Made by a program: the position numbers and the translations under genes. Of a DNA stretch of 64,000 nucleotides, positions 45,561 through 57,317 are shown one piece after another. The stretch is from Deroplatys truncata (lineage: Eukaryota > Arthropoda > Insecta > Mantodea > Mantidae). Under the pieces are notes generated by a model. The model ran no database searches and was not told the origin of the DNA. It was given only the letters and a program-made list of their open reading frames with translations. The stretch spans positions 6,442,001-6,506,000 of the forward strand of contig CM060990.1 of the NCBI GenBank assembly GCA_030765065.1. Reading direction: 5' to 3'. Each line of letters begins with the position of its first letter. The stretch's first letter is position 1.

Positions 45561-48247
45561 AAATCATTTATGAAGAGCCTTTGTCAAGTTTAAACTTTCT
45601 ACTTCCTGGGGATGGCATATTAGACACTTCAGTGTAGAAATTATTCAACGCAGCCATGACATGAAACAGTCTCTAGAGCTCTCTGTAGTTGCAATCTGGG
45701 AAAATGAAACTGGAAGAAATTCCAGAAAATGTGCATCCATTGTGCAGTGGTTCAAGTGAAAGCATCATCTGTGGTTTGTATGCAACTCAAAACCGCTTAA
45801 AAAATCATCAATAGTAGAAACTATAAAGAACAGCAAAAGCTGGCTAATAAAGAACAAGCCAATAAAGGAATGATGCTTGGTAAGATTAGAGGAATCAGAA
45901 ATAGTATCTGTGTTTAGAAAATTTTGGCTCTATTGAATTTTGAGGATGGCTAATCTGCATAATGTTGACTGAATTGGAAACAGGTGAAAAAATATCATTG
46001 GTCAGTTAGAAACAAATGACATCTCTTGCGCAAAATTGACTTTCCACTTTGCTATTGATATTGTCACATGCTAAGTTGTGACACTGGGGGGAATAGCTAA
46101 ATGAGGGATTGCAGAGGTAGAGATAATTATTAAAACGCTTGGCTAGAGCAATCTGACTATATTCTAAAGAGTTACATTTCTACTGTGCGATAGTTGGGTT
46201 TACAAGATCAGGGATGATGATGGTACTAACTAACATTATTATTAACAATTTATTTTATAGTGCTTACCTTGAGAAACATCTTGTCGTGGATGAGGAGAGC
46301 CAATACTCAACACGACTTTGTCAAGCCGCTAGTGGTGCCAAGTGAAACCATCTGGAGCGGCTGTCGATGGGTACCATAGCGGTCCTGGCCAAGTTACAAC
46401 ACAAAGTCCCCTGAGCAGAGCTCAAGCGCTTGCTTATATAGAGTTGAATACTCTAGAGGGGTTTCACTTTAATACCATGGCAGTTATTACCAAATATGGT
46501 CTGCCAACGCCCTGGAAACTGCGTAGGCTTAGGACTTTCCAAGGATCATGTGATCCACAGGGTGCAGCTAAGAGCCATGCAGAAAGACACGTACTCCTAA
46601 GGAAATGATGGCATAGTAACATCCCTTTGAAATGTCAAGGGAAGTGGCAAACCACTGTTTCCTGTGATATATACAATTTACTAAGACTTGAGCAGAATTA
46701 AGAAATATAAAATATGATTCTATATGAATTCAGAAACTTGTGACAGGGTAATAAAATAATGCCAATTAATATAAAATAATAAACATAATATGGATCTCCT
46801 CAGTCACGTTCATGACAATATGATCATCGATATGCATTCCCATTCTTCTTCCTGGGTTATTGGGAACCAACAAGTATGCTGTTTTGCTTCCAGTTCCAGT
46901 TTCCATTCTCAGGTTGTGAACCAGTTTATATTATAAAAAGAATGGCTCTGCCAAGCTTTACATGCAGTTGGACGCTCTGAGGACCAATAGTGACATTTGA
47001 TGGAAATAATCTGCCATAGCTCTCACACCCAACGATCTCACAGCTGGATAACAAGGCTCTTCATTTCAGTTGTTTCCAGCAATTGCGCAGCATTTCTCAT
47101 TCATTTCAAGAGTACCACAACACTACTTTAGGTTTAGGGAAGGATTTTTACAAGTGTCTGGAGCAAAATTCAAGTGCAAAAGTGATAACAGATAAAACAG
47201 TGGAATTGTTAGATTTTTTAAGTGTTTCCAATCCCACATTTTTCAGTATACTAGCTCATACTTCTCTTTACTAGTGCAGAATTTTAATTACAAAATTCAG
47301 AAAGCTTTCAGCATTTGTGGTAACAATAATTACAAAACTTGGTGCAGTGCACATGAGTTCATTAAATTTTGGACTTGCATGGGGATGGGTCTGAATGTAA
47401 TGTCGTAGCTAGTTGGTGAACATTAGTTAGATATGGCAGCATCTGTTTCAGTAAATGTATAGTTAACTGTAAACCTGCACTAGAGACTTGAGTTCTTCAC
47501 TTAATTCAACTCCTTAATGCTGGAATTATTTTGCTATATTATGTCAGTTGTCCTGTAATTTCTAAATCGGCTTTTATATTCCTTTCACAGGCACCACAAT
47601 CAAAGCGATTTGAATAGCCATGATCGTTAAGGTGAGACTACAATGACTGGCCATTCATACAAAGCCAAGTGTCGCAAGTTTGAATCCCAGTGACTGCAGT
47701 CAAATGTGTCTGTTGTAAAGGATGAGGAGGGCCCAAAAACACTACAATTTTATTGACAAAATGTAATATTTTTACAATAAAAAACATCTATAAAAACTTG
47801 TATCATATTGCTGAAGGTTAATATAATATGAAATTAAAAAAGTAGCCATTAAAGAAAGACCTTAAAACCTTAACAAAACATCTTTGTGTAAAATATGCTA
47901 CACCAGGCACTAAGAGGATTAAATATCTTCAGTTTTTCTTTAGGATTAAAATTAGTTTGTTGTGTGCAGAGTGGAAGAAAGGGAAGAAAGAAAAACAACC
48001 CTACCACATGTTTTATGAGAATGAATGCTGTATAAGAGCATTAAAAAACTCATTGCTTTCTTTAGACATTATGTTCTTAGGAGGCATGATTGGACTCAAA
48101 GTTGTGAGGTAAATTGGGAAGTTATAAGGTAGCAATTTAAAATGAACACGCTTATTGCAGAACAGAAAGACACAACTCATATATATATATAAAAAGGTAT
48201 AATGTTGTTCCTACAGAAGAAGCCACTGTTACCAAGTTACCTCCTAA
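45561..48247. other. Long intronic stretch, mostly unassigned
   Basis: A locally GC-richer block at 46270-46640 with an 88-codon ORF may be a repeat. A B-box-like GTTTGAATCCC at about 47671-47681 hints at an old tRNA-derived SINE (about 47600-47790). An ORF at 47083-47274 has no motif. None of these is firm. Confidence 0.35.
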
Positions 48248-48249
48248 TA

Positions 48250-49060
48250 CAGTGTGGTCGCTTTATGGTGAGATCACGGATCATGCATATGCGTGCTCTG
48301 CACACTGTCTATTTCACTGGGGGTTTTTCATTGCAAAACTCCTGCGTTACTTACTCACGAGCGATAGTAACATGCACTATAATGAGTACTAACCTTGTTT
48401 TAAGTGGTGTCTATCTGCGTGAAGACATTCCTGGTATCTTTGGATGAAATTTTCATTCGCACACATAAGTTGTTCTTGCATAATGTTCATAATTTCTGTT
48501 TTTATGTTGTCCTTAAGTTCTCCTGTGGTGTGGGGATTGTTCCTATGAACTTAATTTTATAGGGTTCCATAATTTCGTCAATTTTTTCTGTGTTAGAACA
48601 ACTCATTTCCACTTCTTGGATTTAGCGTTTAGCGATCCCGTTATCCTAAACTTATTAACCAGACATCTAACAGTTTTTCTACTTGGAACTGGAATACCAG
48701 GAAATTTCTTCCAAAATTGTCTACATGCCTGTCTACTGATTCGGTTTTTATGTATGCATTGTATATAAAAATTAGTTGTTCAAGCGTGAATTTGTCAGCA
48801 GGCATTGCAGTGAACTAATAATGAAACATTAACACTCTTAAGCAAATCACACACAACACGGATGCCTTGAATAAAGTTTTACCTTTGAGATGCGCAGTGC
48901 ACAACTCTCTCTACAGAATGAACACAAAGCACAGCTGATAAAGATATCGTTGAATGCGTCATGCGATGCCAGTTGTGCATCGGTAAAGTATTGAGGTCAC
49001 TGCAGTACAGCATGCTACGCATATGGCTGGTTTTGACCTCACCTTAAAACAACTGCACTA
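48250..49060 (-). mobile_element. Internally deleted mariner-type element
   Basis: Left CAGTGTGGTCGCTTTATGGTGAGATCA and the reverse complement of the right end CAGTTGTTTTAAGGTGAGGTCA form a partial inverted repeat. The minus strand from about 48805 reads MPADKFTLEQLIFIYNAYIKTES and FPGIPV-like sequence (HTH), then jumps to a C-terminal block GELKDNIKTEIMNIMQEQLM and RYQECL (about 48520-48430). The catalytic core is deleted. Same superfamily branch as 39424-40898. Confidence 0.7.
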
Positions 49061-49492
49061 TATTTCTGTAATATATGGATAAGCTAGTAACAGTGGTATG
49101 AATTTGAAGATTATAGAAAAATTGAGTTGTAGTTGAAACACTTCACATCATGTACGTGTTTCTCATCTTCATTGGTTTTGAGAGCTGCTTGCTCTCATCA
49201 TCAGAAGTGGTTGATGGTGGCTTTACCAAGCAGATCGACAAAAAGATAACAGCATTCAAGAAACAGAAACACATTAAGGATATCACAAAGCTCACCCAAC
49301 AAAAAAAAACAAAGATATTCAAAAAGTTCACTTTCCACCCAAGGACTTGCTACAAAGTCCACAACATCTTCAAAAAACACATCATATGTCTAGCTTCACA
49401 AAACAAATTCAGTCTAGAGAAATTCCTCTGCAACAAATCAAAGGACCAAATACCTCAGAACAAAAAAAAATCTGATGTGTTACACTCACATG

Positions 49493-50321
49493 ACTTTCTC
49501 TACTCTTGTACAATCTATTTTTACAAACGCCTATTCTCCATATGCTTTATGTTAATCGAGATATCGAGATGTCAATCTTATTGCTAATTTTCTTGTAGAT
49601 GCAAGGGGAATATGGTAGCTTTTAAGCGATGGTCAAATATTTTAACGCTGGTTGCTATGCGGCGCATTCCATTCTCTTTGCAAGTCCAGGACATAAAAAA
49701 ATGAATAACGAATTTGAGAAAAAGTATAAGTATTGGAAAATTTAAGGGAACAACAAGCAATATCTCGAAAACGGTTCACTCAACAAAAGAAATGTATATG
49801 ACATAAGTTGTGTATTTTAACGAGATCTACATTTTTTGTGTAGTAAAATTTTGTCTATCTCTTATGGTTTACCAGTTATGCAAAAGTCGTTCACAATGAA
49901 GAATACTTTTGGAGACATTCCCAGAAAATTCGAGATATACATTTCATTTCTCATGACATTATCTTTAACATATGATATTTTAATCAAAATCGTTAGAGCC
50001 ATTTTTGAGAAAATTAAAATTTTCGAAAAATGTTCCATGTAAAGGGTAGTCTGGGGTGGGGGGATTTTCTTGAAAACCTTCGTGTCGCATCTCTGGAAGA
50101 TACTGAACCTAAATACCAAGTTTGGTGTTTATCCGACTGTTGGTTTTTGAGTTATGCTGTTCACAGACACACACACAGACACACACACACGGACATGTTT
50201 CCAAAAATGCTTTTTTTGGATTCAGGAGGTCTCAAAACATGTATTTCCGGTGAAATCTCGGTATCGAATTTTTGGGTGGAATGCAATACTTCCCCTACTT
50301 ACTATACGTAGTAGAGAAAGT
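49493..50321. mobile_element. Insert of about 830 bp with 12-bp inverted ends
   Basis: ACTTTCTCTACT (49493-49504) and AGTAGAGAAAGT (50310-50321) are perfect inverted ends. The insert separates the Penelope linker from its endonuclease. It carries a (CA)n stretch (about 50163-50190) and blocks shared with 19105-19240. It has no convincing ORF, so a non-autonomous element is likely. The left junction leaves about 20 extra bases after the Penelope reading stops. Confidence 0.65.
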
Positions 50322-50705
50322 AAAAACAGGAATCTATCAAATTAATTGCCCAGAATGTGACCAAATCTACATAGGTGAAACAAAAAGAAATTTAGAGGCC
50401 AGATTAAAAGAGCATATGAGACACACCAAATACAAACAGATATACCTGCAGTTGCGCATAACTTTTGGATGACAAATCACATCACACCGAACATAGCACT
50501 CCTAAAGCTGGCAAAATATGCAACAGAAGTGGATACTTGGGAAAATATATTAATCACAAGACATAAACACTGTGTAATGAATTTTGAATTGCTGCCACCA
50601 AACCCACTATGGAAATTCATCAACCACCACCAGATGTCACCACACACGTACACACTGGTCAACACCATGAGGAACCAGTCGGCCACTTTTGACGAGAGCA
50701 AATAG
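50317..50705 (+). pseudogene. GIY-YIG endonuclease and tail of Penelope-like element
   Basis: TGIYQINCPECDQIYIGETKR shows the GIY and YIG elements with the CCHH-type Cys pair of Penelope endonucleases, then the conserved R (NLEARLKEHM). A stop after the KQIYLQLRITFG segment (50472) splits it from the tail ORF (50469-50705; HKHCVMNFELLPPNPLWKF). Catalytic Tyr, Arg and the EH block are visible. A later Asn cannot be judged. Confidence 0.85.
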
Positions 50706-50785
50706 CCCTTGAAACCAGTTAAGATGAAAAACATATAAGTTATGTTAAGTGTTTCAACTCTGAATCAATTTTTCATAACTGTACT

Positions 50786-51960
50786 GAAGTTGTGTTATTG
50801 TCAATATGTTTGCTTATGACTGAATGTGCCATTGACATAGAAGAAGATATGTGCTGAGTGAAATTCTGAGTTTATCTCCTTATGTACAACTATGTACCTT
50901 TGAAATTCATGTAGATTTACATAAACAGTCACTTCCTAGTTATACTTAGAGTAAATATTGAATAATTTTGGTTAATGCTATTTTAGCATTTTAAGAGTAG
51001 TACAAAGTGTACAAGTGTACACTTCTGTTGTGGCTTTTGTTGAAGTAGATGATAGAGAATAAAACTTTGTCAACAGTGGTATCATTCTTTGCAGGACCGT
51101 TACCTTTGACACTATAGTAATCTAAAATTCTGATATTAGCAGTTTTGGATACTATCAAAAATACTTAAGGTGGAAATTAAAACATTTCATAGAAGTTGGC
51201 ATCTGTATGTATTGAGTAACATAAATGAAAAGGCTTATTGCTTTTAGGGGAAGGATGAAGATTTAAATTTATAGTTATATACTGTTTTAAGGATGCAGGG
51301 GGTGAAAAGAAAAATATTAGTAAATCAAAATTAATTAACTCTGTTATCCCAAATAATAAGCCATTATATATACTATTCATACAGGCAATGAAGGAACACA
51401 GTCCCCAAAAAATTAACCTTTAGTAATTTAGATATATAGTCTATAAAAGGGAGTGATCAAACAATTTCCTTTAAAAATATTTTTTTCAGGGCATTCTCCT
51501 TCCATTGTAACCTTTAATTTTAAGATGAGTATAACACGTGATGTAAAGCTAATGTAAATTGGATCAAGATTTGTGCAAGTGATTTGCTTTTATTTTTTAT
51601 GTTTGCTTGAAGAAATACTTTAAGTCTAATATCTAATACTTCAAAATAAATATTTGATACTTCTGCAGTACTTCTAAATTATTAATTTTCACATTTATGT
51701 TCATGACAGCATAATTGGCAGTTGTTGCCTTTTCACTTTGTGCTAGACAAGGATGAAAGAGTTGGAGTGTGAATTATGTCTCATACTATTGCCTTGATTG
51801 CATCATCAAAGTGGGTTATAATTCTTAGCTCCTGCCACGAGTGTGTTTCTAGATGTTGAATCAATGCACCATTCCGTGGCTCTTATATATGTATTTATTT
51901 TTCCATAATGCTGTACAAAAATCTTACAATTTTTCGTACATTACTTTGAGTTGCTATTTT
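50786..51960. other. Intronic, nothing recognised
   Basis: AT-rich with no supported ORF or repeat. Confidence 0.4.
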
Positions 51961-51998
51961 ATTCTTTAGTCCACCATGCATTTTAACACCGTGGTTAT

Positions 51999-54900
51999 TT
52001 ATGCATGGTGGGTCATAACAGATTTATATTGCTTTATTTTTCTAAGCCATTTTTCTCTTACTCTTCTCATATATTCTCCTATCCTTTTTATAACCCCCTC
52101 CTTTTGTATTTTCATTATCCTAACTTTTAATACTTCTTTGTTAACATTCTCCCATTCTTTAAGTAAAAACTGATCTCTCCACAACTTAGTTTCTTCACAT
52201 TCAATTATATAATGTAAGTCATTATCTGCCTCTCCACAAAGAGGACATCTATCCAAATTCACTCCCTTCCTATCTCCCCTTAGCCTATGTGCAATTAATC
52301 TAGACCAGGCCCACCCTTCTCTTGCTAACCTATTACCTATATTAACTTACTTCTCCCTTTCCCAGTCCACCTTTAATTATCTATATAGTTCCAAACTTTC
52401 CTTTTCTTCCAGACTTTGAAATAATTCTTGTCTCTCTATGTCTTCCACTCTGTTCCTCACTTCTTTCCAGAAACCTTTAACTAACCCCTCTCTCTCATCC
52501 CGTAAGTTACCCATTCCTATTTCCTGTAGGATTCTCCTTATTCCTTGAGCCCAGTTCATCCCAACACTGGATTTTTTTTCCATTATTAAACATTGCCTCA
52601 AGAAATTATGCTCGTCCAATAATTTCAATCTACGTCAATATTTAAGTATCCTTTCTACTATCATGCCCTTGCTACCTACTCTTCCCAACTCCAACATTGC
52701 TGCTCCATTTGGTGATGAAATGGATAAACCTAATATACATTTACAGAATGATCTATGTACTTTATGAATCATATCTCATCCTTTGTCATTTCCCCAAATC
52801 TCTGATCCATAGACTATTTTTGCTTCAACTACAGCTTTGTAAACCCTTTCCAACCATTTAATTTGCATATCTGGTATTTTTTAAACACATTCTTATGGCA
52901 GTGATTGCTAATCTTCCCTTAGCTAAGGCACTTATCTTGTGATCATTCCATCTCCCATTACTGCTTATTCTCACTCCTAAATAATCAAACTTGTTTACTG
53001 TTTGCAACTCTTCCCCTTCCACATACCACTTTTCCTCCAATTTTAAATACTATTATCTTTGACTTTTTAAAATTTATTCTTAAACCCCATTTCTTACAAA
53101 ATGAATATATGATATGGGGCACTTTTGTTAGACCTCCTCCTGAAATAGAACCTACCACTAAATCATTTGCAAAAAGTAATCCTGGAATTTCTCTATTATT
53201 TACTGTGGGTAAATATAAGTTATCCTTATTCAACTCTTCCAAGATATTGTCAATGAATAAGTTTAACAGTATAGGGCTAAGTTTACAACCTTGCCTTAAC
53301 CTCATATTACTATCAATTTTTCCCATAATTTCATCACCATTCAATCTAATATAAAACTTACTATTTAAATAAATATATATATTGTTTTGCATTGCTCTAA
53401 TGAATTTTAAACTTAGTCCCTTACTTCTCAGTTTAATCCATAGTGCCTCTCTATCTATAGTATCAAATGCCTTCTCTAAGTGAATAAATGCCATATATAC
53501 CTTACCTCTTTTAATACTTATGTATTTATCTACAATTAATTTTATAATAAAAATGTTGTCCACTGTTCTCCTACCTTTTCTGAATCCCCTCTGAAAAATT
53601 GCTAGTTTATTTTCTTCCTCTGCCCAATTCTGCAATCTAGTTGCTAAAATTCCTGAATGTAACTTTCCTTAGACTGACAGCGAAACTAATACCCCTATAA
53701 TTAATTGGATCTTGACACTTCCTTTCCCTTTATAAATGGGTACAATTATACTTGCCCTCCAGTTATGTGGTACCTTTCCTCCTTCAAATATAATATTCAT
53801 CAGATTAACCAGTATCTCGGTCCTATCTCTGTTCTCTGTCCATTTTCTCCAAAATTCCCTGGTATACCATGCTTTATTATTTTTAAACCTTTTAGTTTCC
53901 TCCCAAATTTCCATTGCCGATATTTTGTTATCTAGACTATCTATATATTCTATATCTAAAGATAATGGGATTAAGTTTGTTAATTTGGTCTGCCTACCTA
54001 ATAGGTTTTTAAAGTAATTACACCATATTTCTGGCACAATAACATTCCCCCTTTTATTCCTATTATACATTCCTCAGATTATTTGCCATATTCTACAGTT
54101 ATTATTTTTGTTTACTGCTTCAAGCAAGTTCTTACATAATCTCCCACCCCATTCCTTCTTTTTAACTTCAATTAAACATCTATAACTCCATTTCATTGTT
54201 AAATAATTTTTCCTTGAATCCTGATCCTCCTGTAGCTTCCATCTCTTTAATTCCTGTTCCACTCTCCTCTTAGCCTTAATACATTCCTCATCAAACCATC
54301 CCTTTCTTTCCATTTGCCACTCCTTCCTTTGTTTCATTTTACATCCTGCCTTTTTAACTATCCACTCCAATCTCCCAGTTACTTCCTCCGACTTTTTCCT
54401 TTGTAATAATACGTTTATATTACTCTTTGTGTCTTCCCCCATAATTAAATTCAGTCTACCCAAATACAGTTCTTCCTCTTCCCTTCTCCATTTAAATACT
54501 TCTATCTTCTTTCCCACCCTAACAGGTTCATCATCCACTATCTCACCCTTTACCTTAAATGTAGTCTTCAATGAAAAATGACAGCTAGTAAACACTCCCT
54601 GAACTACTACAAAATCTATTATTGCATCCTCAATACCCAATGAATAAAGTAAGTAATTGACTACACTGTCTCCATTATTATTTACAAACGTAATTTCACC
54701 CATCCTATCTTTTCCTTTAATTCCATTACAAAAATTCAAATTATTTTCTTCACAAAATTGCAGTAATTTTCTGCTTTATTTATTTACTATATTATCTCTA
54801 TTTTGTCTTTTCTCAATTTCCTGCCTTACCTTTATATTTTCTTCTACCCTTATTTGAGGTTGTTCACATCCTGACCTAGCATTAAAATCACCTACTAAAA

Positions 54901-55331
54901 CAATTTTTATATCAGGATTTATGTTACATAATACCTCCATATCATAGCTTAATTTACTTAATAATTTAGGGTCATAAAATTCAGATACACTTGGTGGGTT
55001 ATATACAATGCCTAAAGCCACCTTACTAACTTTTCCTAGTAGCCTGCTGTTAATAGCCACTGCACCTTAGCATCACGTAACTCCTCTACTGTCTTAACAT
55101 GAAAATTTCTCTCCTTTATAAAGAATCCTATTCCCCTGATGCTCTCCCCTTCTGGCTGATTCTCATTGCTAGTTGACTGAAATAATCATAGTCGTCCATA
55201 TCTATTTTCACACTTTCCCATACCCAAGTTTCAACAACTGCAAGTATATCAGCCTCTTTTAACAATTGCTTGATTTTCCCACTTCTCATTTTGTCCCATA
55301 GACCCTCGACATTCCAATATAACACCACCAA
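51999..55331 (-). pseudogene. LINE ORF2: endonuclease, RT and terminal zinc finger
   Basis: Endonuclease: LYWNVEGL (Asn block), AVVETWV (Glu), VLVGDFNARSG (Asp/Asn), within 55331-54776. Linker 54739-54074 (221 codons, charged) includes GWFDEECIKAKRRVE. RT: NWRASIIVPIYKGKG (about 53735), FQRGFRKGRRTVDNI, FIHLEKAFDTIDREALW, RQGCKLSPILLNLFI and GLLFANDLVV, where the family YADD reads FAND and so loses the first Asp. FDYLGVRIS is at 52858-53040. C-terminus: CPLCGEADNDLHYIIEC. Stops or frameshifts near 55100, 54750, 53650, 53040 and 52300-52860. Confidence 0.85.
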
Positions 55332-55849
55332 ATGTTTATCCTATACTGAACCTTTTCTTTCAAATCTAAATTGGTTCAGCTTAGATCTACTACGTGTCAT
55401 TCTTTGTTCTTCTTCACCCCCTATAGCACCCTCCACTTATATTATACTACCTTTCGGTGTTGACACTACACTCATATTGCCTTGGTTCTAAACATCTAAT
55501 CCTGCCACTGCCCCTAACACTAGTTGTCTGGCGTTGATTCTCATTTGTTGTGTTGGTTCAACACTCTTTCCCGGTGATGTCATCAGTTGACCTTTTTCTC
55601 CAATCCTGCACGCCTCCCCTCCTCTGATGTCACATGCTGCGTCACTTGTCCGTATGTCGTCACTCTTCTCTCCTACATCATCAGTCATGTGGTGGTGAAC
55701 AAAATGGCTTACTTCTCTTGTTTCCTGCTTGTGTGTCTCTCATATCGAATTCTGATGACTAATTTCCTGCCTAATGCCATCTATCCATGATGTAAGTCCT
55801 CTAATGTATGCCTTCTTTCCTTGATCTTTTGCCAACTTCATCTCTCTTA

Positions 55850-56404
55850 TTAAAAAGTTTCTGAACTCTGTTTCTTTTTACCATAGCCGTGTTCAATGAA
55901 AATTCTTGTTCCTTGTAGCTTTGATGCATTATTTAAAATTTTCCATTTAAAGTTTACTGTTGCCAGTTTTACAATTATAGGTTTAGGGTTTGCTCCTCTT
56001 CTTCCTACTCTAAATGAATCAGTTATTTCCCATCCTGTCAACTCGAACTTCAGCTTATTTCTCACAAGATCCTCTACCTGTTGCCAACATCTTTTCTCTC
56101 TCTCTTCCTCGTATCCAAAAATTACTATATTTCTCTTTCTATTATCTTCCATTCTGTCCAAATATGTCAATCTTAGGTTCAATTCTGATACCTTCTCTTC
56201 CACACTTCTTTGAAAATGTCCCATTTCTTTTTTAATTTCTTCCACGTTTCTGGCTAATCTCATATCAATTCTTTTTTCCATCTGCTTTGTGTGTAACATA
56301 TCTTCCGCGATCTTCTTTAATATATTCATAACATCCTCCATCTCTGGCCCTGAGTTCAATTCCACTCCACTGATAATCAGTAGAAATGCCAAAATTATAG
56401 CCAA
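55850..56404 (-). pseudogene. LINE ORF1 with coiled coil, RRM-like domain and a decayed 2A-like start
   Basis: The 184-codon open frame begins with a hydrophobic stretch (AIILAFLLII, residues 2-11) and GVELNSGP (residues 13-20). This differs from the 2A consensus DVExNPGP at two positions (D to G, P to S). A heptad-rich segment spans residues of about 25-85. NRKRNIVIFGYEEE and RVGRRGANPKPIIVKLAT follow, the pattern of an L1-type ORF1 RRM/CTD. ORF1p coats LINE RNA. ORF1 appears intact in frame to 55850, but its C-terminal end may continue past the stop. Confidence 0.7.
56345..56368 (-). other. 2A-like oligopeptide remnant in LINE ORF1
   Basis: Codons 13-20 of ORF1 read GVELNSGP right after a hydrophobic LLIIS run, the usual setting of 2A-like sequences at the N-terminus of some LINE ORF1s. 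The D and the penultimate-block P needed for ribosome skipping are replaced, so activity is not expected. Confidence 0.5.
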
Positions 56405-56590
56405 TCATATCACTGTCGATATTGTTCCTTTAACAGTCTTCCCACTTTTTCTCCATTTCACACTATTGAAAACTCTGATTTTGGCACGATAATTTTCTGT
56501 CAAAACACCCATCATGGAGCTCGTGTAACACACGTCCGTACTCGACCGCTCGTCAGCAGCAACTACACTCTTACATCTAAATGAAAGCAT

Positions 56591-57315
56591 GCAAAACGTG
56601 GAGGAAATACAGAAATATCAATTTAACCTGCAGCAGTGACTTCATGTTACTTTTCCAGTCACTTGGCTTGATAAATAACTTGCTCCTAGCCTTTACTTAC
56701 TCCAGTGCCCAAAATTAGTAAATCCAGTAGAAGTAAATAAGAACTTCAGGAATTAAATAATTCAACATTTAAAATATTTGTTTTTCCTTCAGTTTGTGGC
56801 TACACAACTTAAGTCAGAGTGTCTGTGTAAGTGTATTACGCATTGTGTATAATACCACCAGCTTGTTATATTAAGTGTTCTAGATTATGTACAGCAGTGA
56901 CATTAAATAAAATATGAGTGAAGTGTATAACCATTCAGAAGTGGTATGTAAAATATATAGAAAAAATGTTTGTGCCTTGGTAAGTTGCACAGTATATAAA
57001 ATTTAAAGAAGCACTTTGCGTCTATGCATAAAATGAAGGTTACAGAACCTCCACTGAGTAACAATGTGGAAGTTTCCTGCTGCTGTCAGAACCTATACTA
57101 TGATATTTAGAGATGGGGAATGTGATATTCTATGTATATACAGCTGTAGCTTTCAAGTAAAATACTGGAAGGCACCCAACATTCAGCTCAGTATAATTAC
57201 ATAATTAGGTAAACGAATGAGAAAAATGAAAAAAAAAATTGTTGCCAATTTGAGGTTGCAAAACAGCAACAGTTATGGAAGAAGCATATCATACAAGATT
57301 GTTTATAGATGTTTA
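56591..57315. other. Intronic, nothing recognised
   Basis: No supported ORF or repeat. Confidence 0.45.
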
Positions 57316-57317
57316 TA

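Larger units (their letters stand above)
49112..50785 (+). mobile_element. Penelope-like element fragment with inverted 3' end at its left edge
   Basis: Linker (49205-49470): KKITAFKKQKHIKDITKL, KKFTFHPRTCYKVH, CNKSKDQIPQNKK. GIY-YIG endonuclease (about 50323-50460). C-terminal tail to 50705 and 3' end to about 50785. The left 95 bp (49112-49209, containing TGAAACACTTCACATCATG and TTTTGAGAGCTGCTTGCTCTC) are an inverted copy of the 3' end (50689-50785). RT is absent. An 850-bp repeat splits linker from endonuclease. Confidence 0.8.
51960..56590 (-). mobile_element. Long LINE, minus strand (5' region to 3' end)
   Basis: On the minus strand: ORF1 (56404-55850), endonuclease (55331-54776), a long linker, RT (about 54070-52985) and a terminal zinc-finger domain (52262-51999). 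The 3' domain is the same family as the fragments at 26640 and 31560. About 4.6 kb is present with all major parts in order, but the frames are broken many times. The RT style (RQGCxLSPxLFNLFI and LFAND) differs from the CR1-like elements here. Confidence 0.85.

Noticed and set aside
46342-46608. 88-codon ORF in a GC-richer block as a host exon
   Set aside because: No family resemblance and no clear splice borders. More likely an unidentified repeat.
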